15,186 bases of DNA from Flavobacteriales bacterium (GTDB lineage: Bacteria > Bacteroidota > Bacteroidia > UBA10329), in NCBI GenBank assembly GCA_003456455.1, contig DMRV01000357.1, positions 1 through 15,186 on the forward strand. Reading direction: 5' to 3'. Below are positions 1 through 6,936 of this stretch, one piece after another. The position numbers and the translations under genes are program-made. Below the pieces are notes generated by a model. It was not told where the DNA came from. It was given only the letters and a program-made list of their open reading frames with translations, and made no database searches. How positions within the stretch are numbered: the first letter of the stretch is position 1; every line of letters starts with the position of its first letter.

Positions 1-191
1 AGAATAGCGAAAACGAAAATTCCGAATATGTACAATAAGTAGAAGACGAGGGCTGCTATCCAGTTAATATCATCTTTAAGAATACTACCCATATTCCCCC
101 AATAAAAGTTCTTGGCAAAACCGCCAATCCAAACTATGTCTATGGCAAAGAATACGAGCATAGTGAGTACGTAGCTGATAATTAGTTTCAT
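1..191 (-). CDS. DUF2177 family membrane protein, C-terminus cut off by the window edge
   Basis: The first 63 codons of a gene read leftwards from an ATG at 191 and run off the left edge with no stop. The translation starts MKLIISYVLTMLVFFAIDIVW, followed by a short loop (GGFAKNFYWGNMGS) and a second hydrophobic stretch (WIAALVFYLLYIFGIFVFAI). This pattern of one N-terminal helix with an Asp-x-x-Trp, a Lys-x-Phe-Tyr loop and a second helix is what I recognise as the start of DUF2177, a family of small predicted inner-membrane proteins of unknown function, usually about 130-140 residues. About half would lie outside the window. A 7-bp inverted repeat (TTGTTTT at 196-202, AAAACAA at 205-211) sits immediately upstream of the start. 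No biochemical role can be given. Confidence 0.72.
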   Translation of the reverse strand, partial: MKLIISYVLTMLVFFAIDIVWIGGFAKNFYWGNMGSILKDDINWIAALVFYLLYIFGIFVFAI

Positions 192-250
192 GCACTTGTT
201 TTTGAAAACAAACATGAAAATACCAATAGTGTTTATTAGAGGTTGAAATT

Positions 251-360
251 TGCTGAGTGCGCCCGCGTGATGGATGGAAGCAGCATCCTTTTTTGCTTTT
301 CGCACAAAAGATACAGCGGACAGCCTGCCCCCCTTGTGCAGCTTGGGAACACGCTCAAAC
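251..360. other. Structured, G/C-richer non-coding block between the DUF2177 gene and mdh
   Basis: The gene-free stretch 192-484 has ordinary A/T-rich flanks but a compositionally different core. Within it GGATG (272-276) can pair with CATCC (284-288), followed by six T. A second stem pairs ATC (285-287), TTTT and GC (295-296) with GC (302-303), AAAA (306-309) and GAT (310-312). The two foldings share 285-287, so they are mutually exclusive. A CAGCGGACAG / CCTGCCCCCC segment follows at 314-333. From memory it resembles a recurrent intergenic sequence near Bacteroidota genes, read on the minus strand, but I cannot verify this. It could be an untranslated leader of the DUF2177 gene, a small RNA or a dispersed repeat remnant. 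The open frame across it lacks any protein-like character. Confidence 0.3.
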
Positions 361-416
361 CCATATCAGTCTTTCCTAGTGGTTTATAAGACCTTTAAAA
401 CTGACTTCTATCTGCT

Positions 417-446
417 TTTGGTGCATGAGCATGTTTTCTACATTTG
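417..446 (+). promoter_or_regulatory. Bacteroidota-type promoter of mdh
   Basis: TTTG at 417-420 and TACATTTG at 439-446 match the known Bacteroidota housekeeping promoter (TTTG, 17-23 nt, TAnnTTTG) exactly, with an 18-nt spacer. Transcription would begin near 452, giving a leader of about 33 nt ending in an A-rich run before the ATG at 485. This position rules out the in-frame upstream ATG at 425 as the start codon. Confidence 0.62.
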
Positions 447-484
447 CCACCGTTCAAAAACGAAAAATTCAAAAAAATAATACC

Positions 485-1408
485 ATGAAAGTTACAGTTG
501 TAGGAGCAGGTGCGGTTGGTGCAAGTTGCGCTGAATATATCGCGATTAAAGATTTTGCTTCGGAAGTTGTTTTAGTTGACATTAAAGAAGGTTTTGCGGA
601 AGGTAAAGCGATGGATTTAATGCAGTGTGCTACTCTGAACGGGTTTGACACGAAGATTACAGGCGTTACCAACGATTATTCGAAAACGGCTGGTAGCAAC
701 ATTGCTGTAATTACAAGTGGTATTCCACGTAAGCCGGGTATGACGCGCGAGGAGCTAATTGGTATTAATGCTGGCATTGTAAAAAGTGTTGCTACGAGTT
801 TGATTCAGCATTCGCCAAAGGTTATCATTATTGTTGTGAGTAACCCAATGGATACGATGACTTATTTGGCTCACAAGGCTACTGGTCTTCCGAAAAACAG
901 AATTATTGGTATGGGTGGCGCATTGGATAGCGCTCGTTTTAAGTATCGTTTGAGCGAGGCTCTAGAATGCCCAGGGTCTGATGTTGAAGGTATGGTGATT
1001 GGTGGACACAGCGACACGGGTATGCTTCCGTTGACAAGATTGGCGGTTAGAAACAGTGTTCCTGTTTCTGAGTTTCTTTCTGCAGAAAGACTGGAAGAAG
1101 TAAAAGAGGCTACTAAGGTTGGTGGTGCTACTTTGACTAAACTTCTTGGAACAAGCGCTTGGTACGCTCCAGGTGCTGCAGTATCTGCTTTGGTTCAGGC
1201 TATTGCTTGTGACCAGAAGAAGATGTTCCCATGTTCTGCAATGCTTGATGGAGAATACGGTCTATCTGACCTTTGTATTGGGGTTCCGGTAATTCTTGGA
1301 AAGAACGGAATTGAGAAGATTGTTGAGATTGAACTTAACGATGCTGAAAAAGCGAAGCTTGCTGAGAGCGCTGAAGGCGTTAAGAAAACAAATGGGTTGC
1401 TTGATTAA
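485..1408 (+). CDS. mdh: Malate dehydrogenase, LDH-like type
   Basis: Catalyses the NAD-dependent interconversion of malate and oxaloacetate in the TCA cycle, in the cytoplasm. The 307-residue protein has the usual family length. It starts with the Rossmann loop GAGAVGAS (residues 7-14) and has Asp32 at the position that binds the NAD ribose. The substrate loop IPRKPGMTREEL carries Arg82 and Arg88, and Arg82 with the adjacent Lys favours malate over lactate. Asn120 lies in VSNPMD, Asp148 and Arg151 lie in LDSARF, and catalytic His175 lies in GGHSDTGM. The frame is open upstream to an ATG at 425, but the Rossmann strand begins at MKVTVVGAG and the promoter lies at 417-446, so the ATG at 485 is the start. 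A strong hairpin terminator follows 20 nt after the stop, so the gene is probably transcribed alone. Confidence 0.96.
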   Translation: MKVTVVGAGAVGASCAEYIAIKDFASEVVLVDIKEGFAEGKAMDLMQCATLNGFDTKITGVTNDYSKTAGSNIAVITSGIPRKPGMTREELIGINAGIVKSVATSLIQHSPKVIIIVVSNPMDTMTYLAHKATGLPKNRIIGMGGALDSARFKYRLSEALECPGSDVEGMVIGGHSDTGMLPLTRLAVRNSVPVSEFLSAERLEEVKEATKVGGATLTKLLGTSAWYAPGAAVSALVQAIACDQKKMFPCSAMLDGEYGLSDLCIGVPVILGKNGIEKIVEIELNDAEKAKLAESAEGVKKTNGLLD

Positions 1409-1427
1409 GTAACCCAAATTGTATTAC

Positions 1428-1468
1428 AAAAAAGGGCGGCTCTGCATAATGCAGAGCCGCCCTTTTTT
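1428..1468. terminator. Bidirectional intrinsic terminator between mdh and the esterase gene
   Basis: GGGCGGCTCTGCA (1434-1446) pairs perfectly with TGCAGAGCCGCCC (1450-1462) around the 3-nt loop TAA. Six A precede the stem and six T follow it, so on either strand the transcript ends in a G/C-rich hairpin plus a U run. It lies 20 nt after the mdh stop and 20 nt beyond the stop of the convergent esterase gene, so it can serve both. Confidence 0.93.
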
Positions 1469-1488
1469 AATTCAGAAAAGCCTGAGTC

Positions 1489-2718
1489 TTACTTCTTAAT
1501 GAAGTGAGCAGTACTGATTTTTTCGCCTACTGTTCTCAATGTGTAAACTCCAGTTGGAAGAGCACTTACATCCAATCGGTTTTTACCACGCTGAGATGTG
1601 TTGGAAAGAACAATTCTTCCTGTCGCGTCAATAATTTCTACCGTAGCAGTTTCATCCATATCGAAATTCAGAACATTATCCGTTGGGTTTGGATAAGCCT
1701 CAATTAAGTTACGCTCAGCTTCAAATACTCCAGTTGCACCACCTGCATCAACGTTACCACAATCAGAAGAACCATCGCAAACCATAGACGCACAGAAATC
1801 CCTCGCAAAATTTAATGCCTCTGGGTCTGGTGTTCCACCTAAATACCCCACGTGATTAGCAACTCCCCTGTACGTGAGAAGGCAGTTGTCAATTCCAACA
1901 TTCTCGGCTCTAATATGCAAATCACCACTTCCATAACCGATTAGACCAGTTGGAATTCCAGATACAGCAACCTCTTGGGTGAGGTAAGGAACAGTTCCGT
2001 CATTTTCTTCATGAATGCTACAGATTGGCACACTACCCGGGATAATCCAAGCGCTATCACCAATAGTTCCACTAAAGCTTAAAACAGCCAACGGGGCGCT
2101 TGAATAATCAGGCGTTCCACTATTCCCTTCCATGCCACCAAGTCCGGCAGTATCACCTGCCATGTATGCCGGCACTTGACTATCCAAATTTAAATAAGCA
2201 GCGTGAATCGCACTGATTCCTCCAGCGGAAACCCCACCAACAATAATTCTGTCTGGGTCAATGCCGTAAGGGTTTCCGTCCTCAGCAACTGTTTTTTTCA
2301 AATAGCGCACACAAGCCTTCATGTCGTGTGAACCTCTAAGAACGGCTAACGTTGTCGTCACCTGGCCTGGGAAGAACAACCCAACCCGATAATCAGGTGC
2401 AACCACCACGTAACCAAGTTTAGCAAAAATATTTCCTAAAAAAGCAACATCTGAACGGTCTCCTCCAATAAAAGAACCACCAAAAGCCATCACAATAACC
2501 GGGCGAGATGTTTCCGTATCACCCGTTGGCTCGTAAACATCCATCTTCAAATCCACAGGACTTCCTGAAAGAGCTGTGTTATTTCCAAATGTTACCGCAC
2601 TTGTAACATCTGCTCCTGAAAACGAATTGTAATCGATGTACCGAGTTCCATTGCACTCGGTTTGAGCGAAAGCCCCCGTTGCAAACGCAAGAAGGCAAAG
2701 TGTAAAAATTCTTTTCAT
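1489..2718 (-). CDS. Secreted alpha/beta-hydrolase (carboxylesterase type) with T9SS sorting domain
   Basis: A 409-residue exported esterase or lipase of unknown substrate. Residues 1-19 form a signal peptide ending GAFAQ. The hydrolase fold carries an oxyanion-hole Gly-Gly (residues 80-81, FGGSFIGG), the nucleophile elbow GVSAG with Ser164, a probable acid Asp240 (HEENDGTVPY) and a probable catalytic His289 (ANHVGY). A Cys/Gly-rich linker at about 314-330 leads to a type A sorting domain: AYPNP at 341-345, GRIVLSN, LPTGVYTLR and a terminal FIKK. Such domains direct export through the T9SS, with the domain removed and the protein released or attached to the surface. It lies 46 nt downstream of galK on the same strand and ends at the bidirectional terminator. 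A TAACTTTA box (2755-2748, minus strand) could give it its own promoter. Feruloyl- or acetyl-esterase activity is possible but not readable from sequence. Confidence 0.88.
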   Translation of the reverse strand: MKRIFTLCLLAFATGAFAQTECNGTRYIDYNSFSGADVTSAVTFGNNTALSGSPVDLKMDVYEPTGDTETSRPVIVMAFGGSFIGGDRSDVAFLGNIFAKLGYVVVAPDYRVGLFFPGQVTTTLAVLRGSHDMKACVRYLKKTVAEDGNPYGIDPDRIIVGGVSAGGISAIHAAYLNLDSQVPAYMAGDTAGLGGMEGNSGTPDYSSAPLAVLSFSGTIGDSAWIIPGSVPICSIHEENDGTVPYLTQEVAVSGIPTGLIGYGSGDLHIRAENVGIDNCLLTYRGVANHVGYLGGTPDPEALNFARDFCASMVCDGSSDCGNVDAGGATGVFEAERNLIEAYPNPTDNVLNFDMDETATVEIIDATGRIVLSNTSQRGKNRLDVSALPTGVYTLRTVGEKISTAHFIKK

Positions 2719-2764
2719 ACTAATTTGTAGTTAAGTTTAATTGGGTCTAAAGTTAATTTAATCA

Positions 2765-3910
2765 TCAACTTATAATGTGTACTCCATTTGACGGTTTGCA
2801 ATCATAGAATTCGGGAACCCGATTAAACCGAGTTTTGTATGTTTCATTTAGACTCTGTGAAAGTTTGTGAACGCGTTTGGTTTCAACTAAAGCAACGCAA
2901 CAGCCTCCAAAGCCTGCTCCTGTCATTCTTGCTCCCAGACATGAATCTGAAGACTGAAGTTCATTAACAACGAAATCAAGTTCAGCACAAGAAACTTCAA
3001 AATCGTCTCTCAATGATTGATGCGATTCATTCATGAGATTTCCAAATTCAACGAGGCTTCCTGAATTCAACACACCGACAGATTTCTGAACACGAAGCTG
3101 TTCCGTTAGGGCATGGCGCGCACGTTTTTTAAAAATTGGATTGGAAATTAGTTCTAAATCATCCAGTGTTGCTTCCACCAAATTCTCAATAGGCCGTTCT
3201 ACCGAAATGATTTTTAGTGCTTCATCGCATTCTTTTCTGCGTTGGTTGTAAGCACTTTCAGCCAATGCCCGTGGCTTATTTGTATTAATTATGAGAAGCG
3301 AATATTCCTTCAAGTCTAAGGGAACAATTTCATGTTGCAACGTATCGCAATTAAGCACAATGGCTTTATCTGCTTGACCATTTGCAACTGCAAACTGGTC
3401 CATGATTCCACAGCTAACTCCGATAAATTCATTTTCAATTCGCTGGCAATCAAGCGCCATTTGAACGCGGTTTGGCTCTTTTCCTCCAAAAACACAACTA
3501 AACATGAAATAGCATAACACTTCCAATGCTGCCGAAGAAGAAAGCCCGGAGCCTTTTGGTAGATTACTATCAAGAAGCAACTCACAACCACCTACTTCAA
3601 TTCCTATTTGATTCAAATGAAGGACTACTCCAAGCACAAAATCACACCAATTATTCTGTTTTGAGTTAGGTAAGGATGATAAATCGAGTTCAATCGTTTC
3701 GTTGAAATCAGTAGAATGAACGGTGATTGCGTTCGTTTTATTCGGACGAATTACAGCAGTAATTCCTAAAGAAATAGCTGACGGCATTACCAATCCACCC
3801 AAATAGTCGATGTGCTCTCCGATAAGATTAACCCTACCCGGACAGAAAAAGTGCTGCACATTATCACTTTTCCCGAACAACTCAGTAAATCTGATTCTTA
3901 CATTATCCAT
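2765..3910 (-). CDS. galK: Galactokinase
   Basis: Phosphorylates alpha-D-galactose at C1 with ATP, the first committed step of the Leloir pathway, in the cytoplasm. At 381 residues it matches the usual length of about 380. The family signature GRVNLIGEHIDYLGG lies at residues 25-39, with Arg26, Glu32, His33 and Asp35. The GHMP ATP-binding loop LPKGSGLSSSAALE is at 117-130, catalytic Asp171 lies in GIMDQFA, and the third GHMP motif MTGAGFGGCC is near the C-terminus. The frame can be extended 14 codons to a TTG at 3952, but the ATG at 3910 fits the family N-terminus and is preferred. The gene diverges from the Mpo1-like gene across an 82-nt gap, and the esterase gene follows. No galT, galE or sugar transporter is visible here. 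GHMP relatives such as N-acetylgalactosamine kinase are a less likely alternative. Confidence 0.93.
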   Translation of the reverse strand: MDNVRIRFTELFGKSDNVQHFFCPGRVNLIGEHIDYLGGLVMPSAISLGITAVIRPNKTNAITVHSTDFNETIELDLSSLPNSKQNNWCDFVLGVVLHLNQIGIEVGGCELLLDSNLPKGSGLSSSAALEVLCYFMFSCVFGGKEPNRVQMALDCQRIENEFIGVSCGIMDQFAVANGQADKAIVLNCDTLQHEIVPLDLKEYSLLIINTNKPRALAESAYNQRRKECDEALKIISVERPIENLVEATLDDLELISNPIFKKRARHALTEQLRVQKSVGVLNSGSLVEFGNLMNESHQSLRDDFEVSCAELDFVVNELQSSDSCLGARMTGAGFGGCCVALVETKRVHKLSQSLNETYKTRFNRVPEFYDCKPSNGVHIIS

Positions 3911-3958
3911 AATTGGAAAATTAACCTTGATTGGGTTTAAATGAAAACGCAAAGTGGC

Positions 3959-3966
3959 TAACTTTA
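3959..3966 (+). promoter_or_regulatory. Possible -7 box for the Mpo1-ALDH-phosphodiesterase run
   Basis: TAACTTTA differs from TAnnTTTG only at the last base and lies 26 nt before the ATG at 3993. No convincing TTTG occurs 17-23 nt upstream, so this is a weak call. The same 8-mer occurs upstream of the esterase gene on the other strand (2755-2748). Confidence 0.25.
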
Positions 3967-3992
3967 CGTGAATTCCAAATACAATCAGAATA

Positions 3993-4460
3993 ATGTCTAA
4001 GATTGAAAGTCTGTTCTCTGAATACAGCGAAAGCCACCAGAATGAAACGAATCAGCTTATACATTGGATTTTCGTTCCGCTCATTTTCTTGAGCGTAATC
4101 GGAATGCTTTGGGACGTTAAACTTCCTGTTGAGTTAGACTTTATGGGAGGTGAGCCATTGAATGTATCGATGATTGTTGCGCTACTGGTTTTTGCTTACT
4201 ACCTATCGTTATCGTTTGCCATATCTGTAGGCATGCTAGTGGTAACGTCAATCGGAATGATAGCCTGCTATTTTTATAATGGCCCCATTAGTGTTTGGAT
4301 TATTTCACTCGGGATTTTCATAGTATCATGGATATTTCAACTGTGGGGACATAAAATCGAAGGCAAAAAACCATCATTCTTTAAAGACCTTGAATTTTTT
4401 CTGGTAGGTCCAATGTGGATACTTGCCAAATTCTATAACAAACTCGGAATCAAATATTAA
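3993..4460 (+). CDS. DUF962/Mpo1-like membrane protein, probable 2-hydroxy fatty acid dioxygenase
   Basis: A 155-residue membrane protein of the DUF962 (YGL010w/Mpo1) family. Yeast Mpo1 is an Fe(II)-dependent dioxygenase that shortens 2-hydroxy fatty acids by one carbon during phytosphingosine breakdown. The family's N-terminal pattern is clear: YSESHQNETNQLIHWIFVP (residues 11-29), with His15, Asn20 and His24. The C-terminal pattern is FQLWGHKIEGKKPSF (115-129), with His120, Glu123 and Pro127. Hydrophobic segments at about 25-40, 60-95, 99-116 and 134-148 fit the expected membrane topology. The stop codon is followed after one nucleotide by the ATG of the aldehyde dehydrogenase, so the two are probably translationally coupled. 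Family membership is well supported. The bacterial substrate is inferred from the yeast enzyme and is unproven. Confidence 0.83.
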   Translation: MSKIESLFSEYSESHQNETNQLIHWIFVPLIFLSVIGMLWDVKLPVELDFMGGEPLNVSMIVALLVFAYYLSLSFAISVGMLVVTSIGMIACYFYNGPISVWIISLGIFIVSWIFQLWGHKIEGKKPSFFKDLEFFLVGPMWILAKFYNKLGIKY

Positions 4461-4461
4461 T

Positions 4462-5874
4462 ATGGAAGCAGTAGCAGAAAAGCCAGCAACAGGCACAGCA
4501 TATTCAGCAATCGTTCAGAAGCAACGAGATTTTTTCTGGTCGCACGCAACCAAACCTATTGCGTTCCGAAAAAAGCAATTACGGAAACTTAAAGCTGCAT
4601 TTAGCAAGCATGAAGCCGCACTCCTTGCTGCGCTGAAAAAGGACCTCAATAAATCAACGCAAGAAGCATTCACAACCGAACTTGGTATTACGGTTGCCGA
4701 GATTGAGCACTATCTGCGTCATTTAGAAGATTGGATGGAACCGGAACGTGTTTCCACTCCCCTATTCTTCCAGCCTGGTTCGAGTATGATTATGCCAGAA
4801 CCGTTTGGCGTTACGCTTATTATTGCACCTTGGAACTATCCTGTAAAAAACCTTTTTGGCCCTCTTTTAGGCGCAATGGCTGCTGGAAACACAGCCGTTG
4901 TGAAACCGTCAGAAATTTCGCCAAACTGTAGCAAAGCTATTGCTGACATGATTACGGACACATTCGACCCAGAATACATTGTAAGTATTGAAGGTGGTGT
5001 TCCTGAAACCACAGAATTACTAAAAGAACGATTCGATTATTTACTGTTTACAGGAGGAACCGAAATCGGTCGAATTATTTATCAGGCGGCAGCCAAACAT
5101 CTTACGCCAGTCACGTTAGAATTAGGAGGAAAAAGCCCTTGTATTGTTGACACTAACATTAATATGAATGTGGCTGCAAAGCGATTGGTTTGGGGGAAAT
5201 TTCAAAACGCTGGACAAACGTGTATTGCTCCTGACTACATCTATGTCAACAACAAAATCAAGGATAAATTTTTGGCGCGTGTTAAGCATTACATCGGTGA
5301 GTTTTTCGGTGACGCTGACAAACCTTCTGACGACCTTGGTCGCTTAATTAGCGACAGACACTTTGAGCGTGTGAGCAAGATGCTTACAGGAGATATTCTT
5401 GTTGGAGGAGTGACCGATGCAGCAACCAAATACATTTCGCCAACCATCATTGATAACGTAACGATGGATCATCCTGCTATGCAGGAAGAAATATTCGGAC
5501 CTGTAATGCCTGTTATTGGTTATGACAACTTTGATGAAGTCATCAATCACATCAACGCAGGAGAGCGTCCTTTGGCTATGTATCTGTTTAGCAACGATTC
5601 TAAACTGAAGAAGCGTTTGATGAACGAAACTTCTTCGGGAGCCATCTGTGTGAACGAAACAATGGTTCATGCAGGACAACCGAATCTTCCGTTTGGAGGT
5701 GTTGGAAACAGCGGAATTGGCGCTTACAACGGCAAGCTTGGTTTCGATACATTCTCGCACAAAAAACCAGTTATGGTTCGGTCTTTCTTGGGTGATGTGG
5801 CACAGAAATACCCACCATACACAAGTGGGAAATTGAGTTTTATTAAGATGGCTTCAAAGTTCTTGCTTCGTTGA
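4462..5874 (+). CDS. Class 3 (fatty aldehyde type) aldehyde dehydrogenase
   Basis: Oxidises aldehydes to carboxylic acids with NAD(P). The 470-residue length and the lack of the N-terminal extension of ALDH1/2 enzymes indicate the ALDH3 class, whose members include fatty aldehyde dehydrogenase and bacterial YwdH-like enzymes. Key residues are Asn125 in PWNYP, Lys148 in VVKPSE, the coenzyme loop FTGGT (196-200), Glu220 in LELGGKSPC and nucleophile Cys254 in NAGQTCIAPDY. The C-terminus has the class 3 hallmark KYPPYTSGK. The frame could begin at 4423 inside the preceding gene, but the ATG at 4462, one base after that gene's stop, is the natural start. Close coupling to the Mpo1-like gene suggests long-chain or branched fatty aldehydes as substrates (inference). 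A phosphodiesterase gene follows after 4 nt. Confidence 0.93.
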   Translation: MEAVAEKPATGTAYSAIVQKQRDFFWSHATKPIAFRKKQLRKLKAAFSKHEAALLAALKKDLNKSTQEAFTTELGITVAEIEHYLRHLEDWMEPERVSTPLFFQPGSSMIMPEPFGVTLIIAPWNYPVKNLFGPLLGAMAAGNTAVVKPSEISPNCSKAIADMITDTFDPEYIVSIEGGVPETTELLKERFDYLLFTGGTEIGRIIYQAAAKHLTPVTLELGGKSPCIVDTNINMNVAAKRLVWGKFQNAGQTCIAPDYIYVNNKIKDKFLARVKHYIGEFFGDADKPSDDLGRLISDRHFERVSKMLTGDILVGGVTDAATKYISPTIIDNVTMDHPAMQEEIFGPVMPVIGYDNFDEVINHINAGERPLAMYLFSNDSKLKKRLMNETSSGAICVNETMVHAGQPNLPFGGVGNSGIGAYNGKLGFDTFSHKKPVMVRSFLGDVAQKYPPYTSGKLSFIKMASKFLLR

Positions 5875-5878
5875 AATA

Positions 5879-6859
5879 GTGAGTAGCGATACGCGAATAG
5901 CGGCCAGTACTTGGATTGAGAGTTCTCGGCCGAAGTACTGGTCGTTTATTTTTTCATTTCTTCTACTACCGTTTTCTCTTTTCGCGCAAGCGCCAGATAT
6001 TAAACATGTTATTGTGATTGGCGTAGATGGCATGAGTCCAGATGGCATCCAAAAAGCTAATACTCCTACATTGGATAGTATTCTGAAAGTGGCGGCTTAC
6101 TCTTTCAAATGTCAAGCGGTTCTTCCTACTAGTAGCAGCCCAAATTGGGCAAGCATGATTATGGGGGCTGGGCCTGATAAGCATGGCGTTACCTCCAACT
6201 CGTGGCAACCTCACAAACAGACCATTGAATTGGAATGTGAGGGAACTAAACGAAACGGCAAACCAAGCGGAATGTGGCCTACCATTTTTGGAGAACTACG
6301 CAGACAAAAGCCAGAATCAAATATTGCTTGTTTCAACGATTGGTTGGCGTTCAATCGGTTGTTTGAGAAAGGTGTCGTAAACAGACAACGAGATGCTAAT
6401 TTATTGCAAGCCGCTTCTCATCACGGTTACAAGGGAATTACAAAAAAGGCTGTCAATTATTTCAAAAAGAAGAAGCCTGATTTCATGTTCGTACACTTAG
6501 ACAATGTGGATCATGCCGGCCATCATGACGGTCACGGAACACAAGCGTATTATGATGCCGTTGGTGTAGCAGACCAAATGATTGCGAAAATTGTAAAAGC
6601 AGTACAAGAATCTGGTGTGGCAGAAAAGACCGTTATCCTTATTACTGCCGACCATGGTGGCATTGGCCACGGACACGGAGGAGACACACCCGAAGAAGTG
6701 AATGTGCCTTGGATTCTCACTGGACCAAGTGTGGTGAATGGCGAACTTCAAGTCCCAGTTGAAACTTACGATACGGCTGCAACTCTTGCGTATCTATTGG
6801 GAATAAAAGCACCTGATTGTTGGCAGGGTAAAGCTATTGTACAAGCTGTAGCTCAGTAG
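5879..6859 (+). CDS. Exported alkaline-phosphatase superfamily phosphodiesterase (NPP-like)
   Basis: A 326-residue hydrolase of the type I phosphodiesterase/nucleotide pyrophosphatase branch. It is probably exported: basic RPK (residues 17-19) precedes a hydrophobic stretch (21-35) and a likely cleavage after FAQ. The two-metal site is visible as Asp50 (GVDGM), a probable Ser86 nucleophile in PTSSSPNW, Asp211 and His215 (DHAGH), Asp258 and His259 (TADHGG), and a His in GHGHGGD (264 or 266). Ser rather than Thr as nucleophile is unlike classical NPPs. The only start before the signal peptide is GTG at 5879, 4 nt after the ALDH stop, so it completes a three-gene run. A 9-bp inverted repeat lies inside its first codons. 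Possible substrates are nucleotides, sugar phosphates or phospholipid head groups, and sequence does not decide between them. Confidence 0.85.
   Translation: MSSDTRIAASTWIESSRPKYWSFIFSFLLLPFSLFAQAPDIKHVIVIGVDGMSPDGIQKANTPTLDSILKVAAYSFKCQAVLPTSSSPNWASMIMGAGPDKHGVTSNSWQPHKQTIELECEGTKRNGKPSGMWPTIFGELRRQKPESNIACFNDWLAFNRLFEKGVVNRQRDANLLQAASHHGYKGITKKAVNYFKKKKPDFMFVHLDNVDHAGHHDGHGTQAYYDAVGVADQMIAKIVKAVQESGVAEKTVILITADHGGIGHGHGGDTPEEVNVPWILTGPSVVNGELQVPVETYDTAATLAYLLGIKAPDCWQGKAIVQAVAQ
5902..5943 (+). promoter_or_regulatory. Hairpin in the first codons of the phosphodiesterase gene
   Basis: CCAGTACTT (5904-5912) and AAGTACTGG (5933-5941) are perfect inverted repeats around a 20-nt loop. The stem extends outward by a G-U wobble (5903/5942) and a G-C pair (5902/5943). 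It starts 23 nt after the GTG start and would form in the mRNA just behind the initiation site. It could slow or tune translation relative to the upstream genes, or it may be chance. No T run follows, so it is not an intrinsic terminator. Confidence 0.35.
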
Positions 6860-6936
6860 ATTTTGTTTCGGAAAATAGACTTAACAGAAAAGGCTACTCA
6901 ATGAGAAGACCTCTTTGTTTGCAATTGCACGTATTC

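Noticed and set aside
274..480. Open frame of 68 codons upstream of mdh
   Set aside because: It crosses the structured block and the mdh promoter, has no recognisable protein character, and ends just before the mdh start.
425..484. N-terminal extension of mdh from the ATG at 425
   Set aside because: It would begin inside the promoter (417-446), ahead of the likely transcription start, and adds residues absent from the enzyme family.
2719..3940. Similar leader sequences before galK and the esterase gene (both contain CCCAAT followed by AA and TTAA)
   Set aside because: Only about 13 of 17 bases agree, in A/T-rich DNA. This is expected by chance, and no repeat unit or symmetry supports an operator.
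3911..3952. Fourteen-codon extension of galK from a TTG
   Set aside because: The ATG at 3910 gives the normal galactokinase length and N-terminus, and the extension runs into the intergenic promoter region.
5344..5760. Long antisense frame within the aldehyde dehydrogenase gene
   Set aside because: It is a shadow of a well-supported coding region and its translation resembles no protein family.
6860..6936. Possible terminator between the convergent phosphodiesterase and hydroxylase genes
   Set aside because: Only a 5-bp ATTTT/AAAAT stem and a 10-bp TGCAATTGCA palindrome were found, without a G/C-rich stem plus T run.
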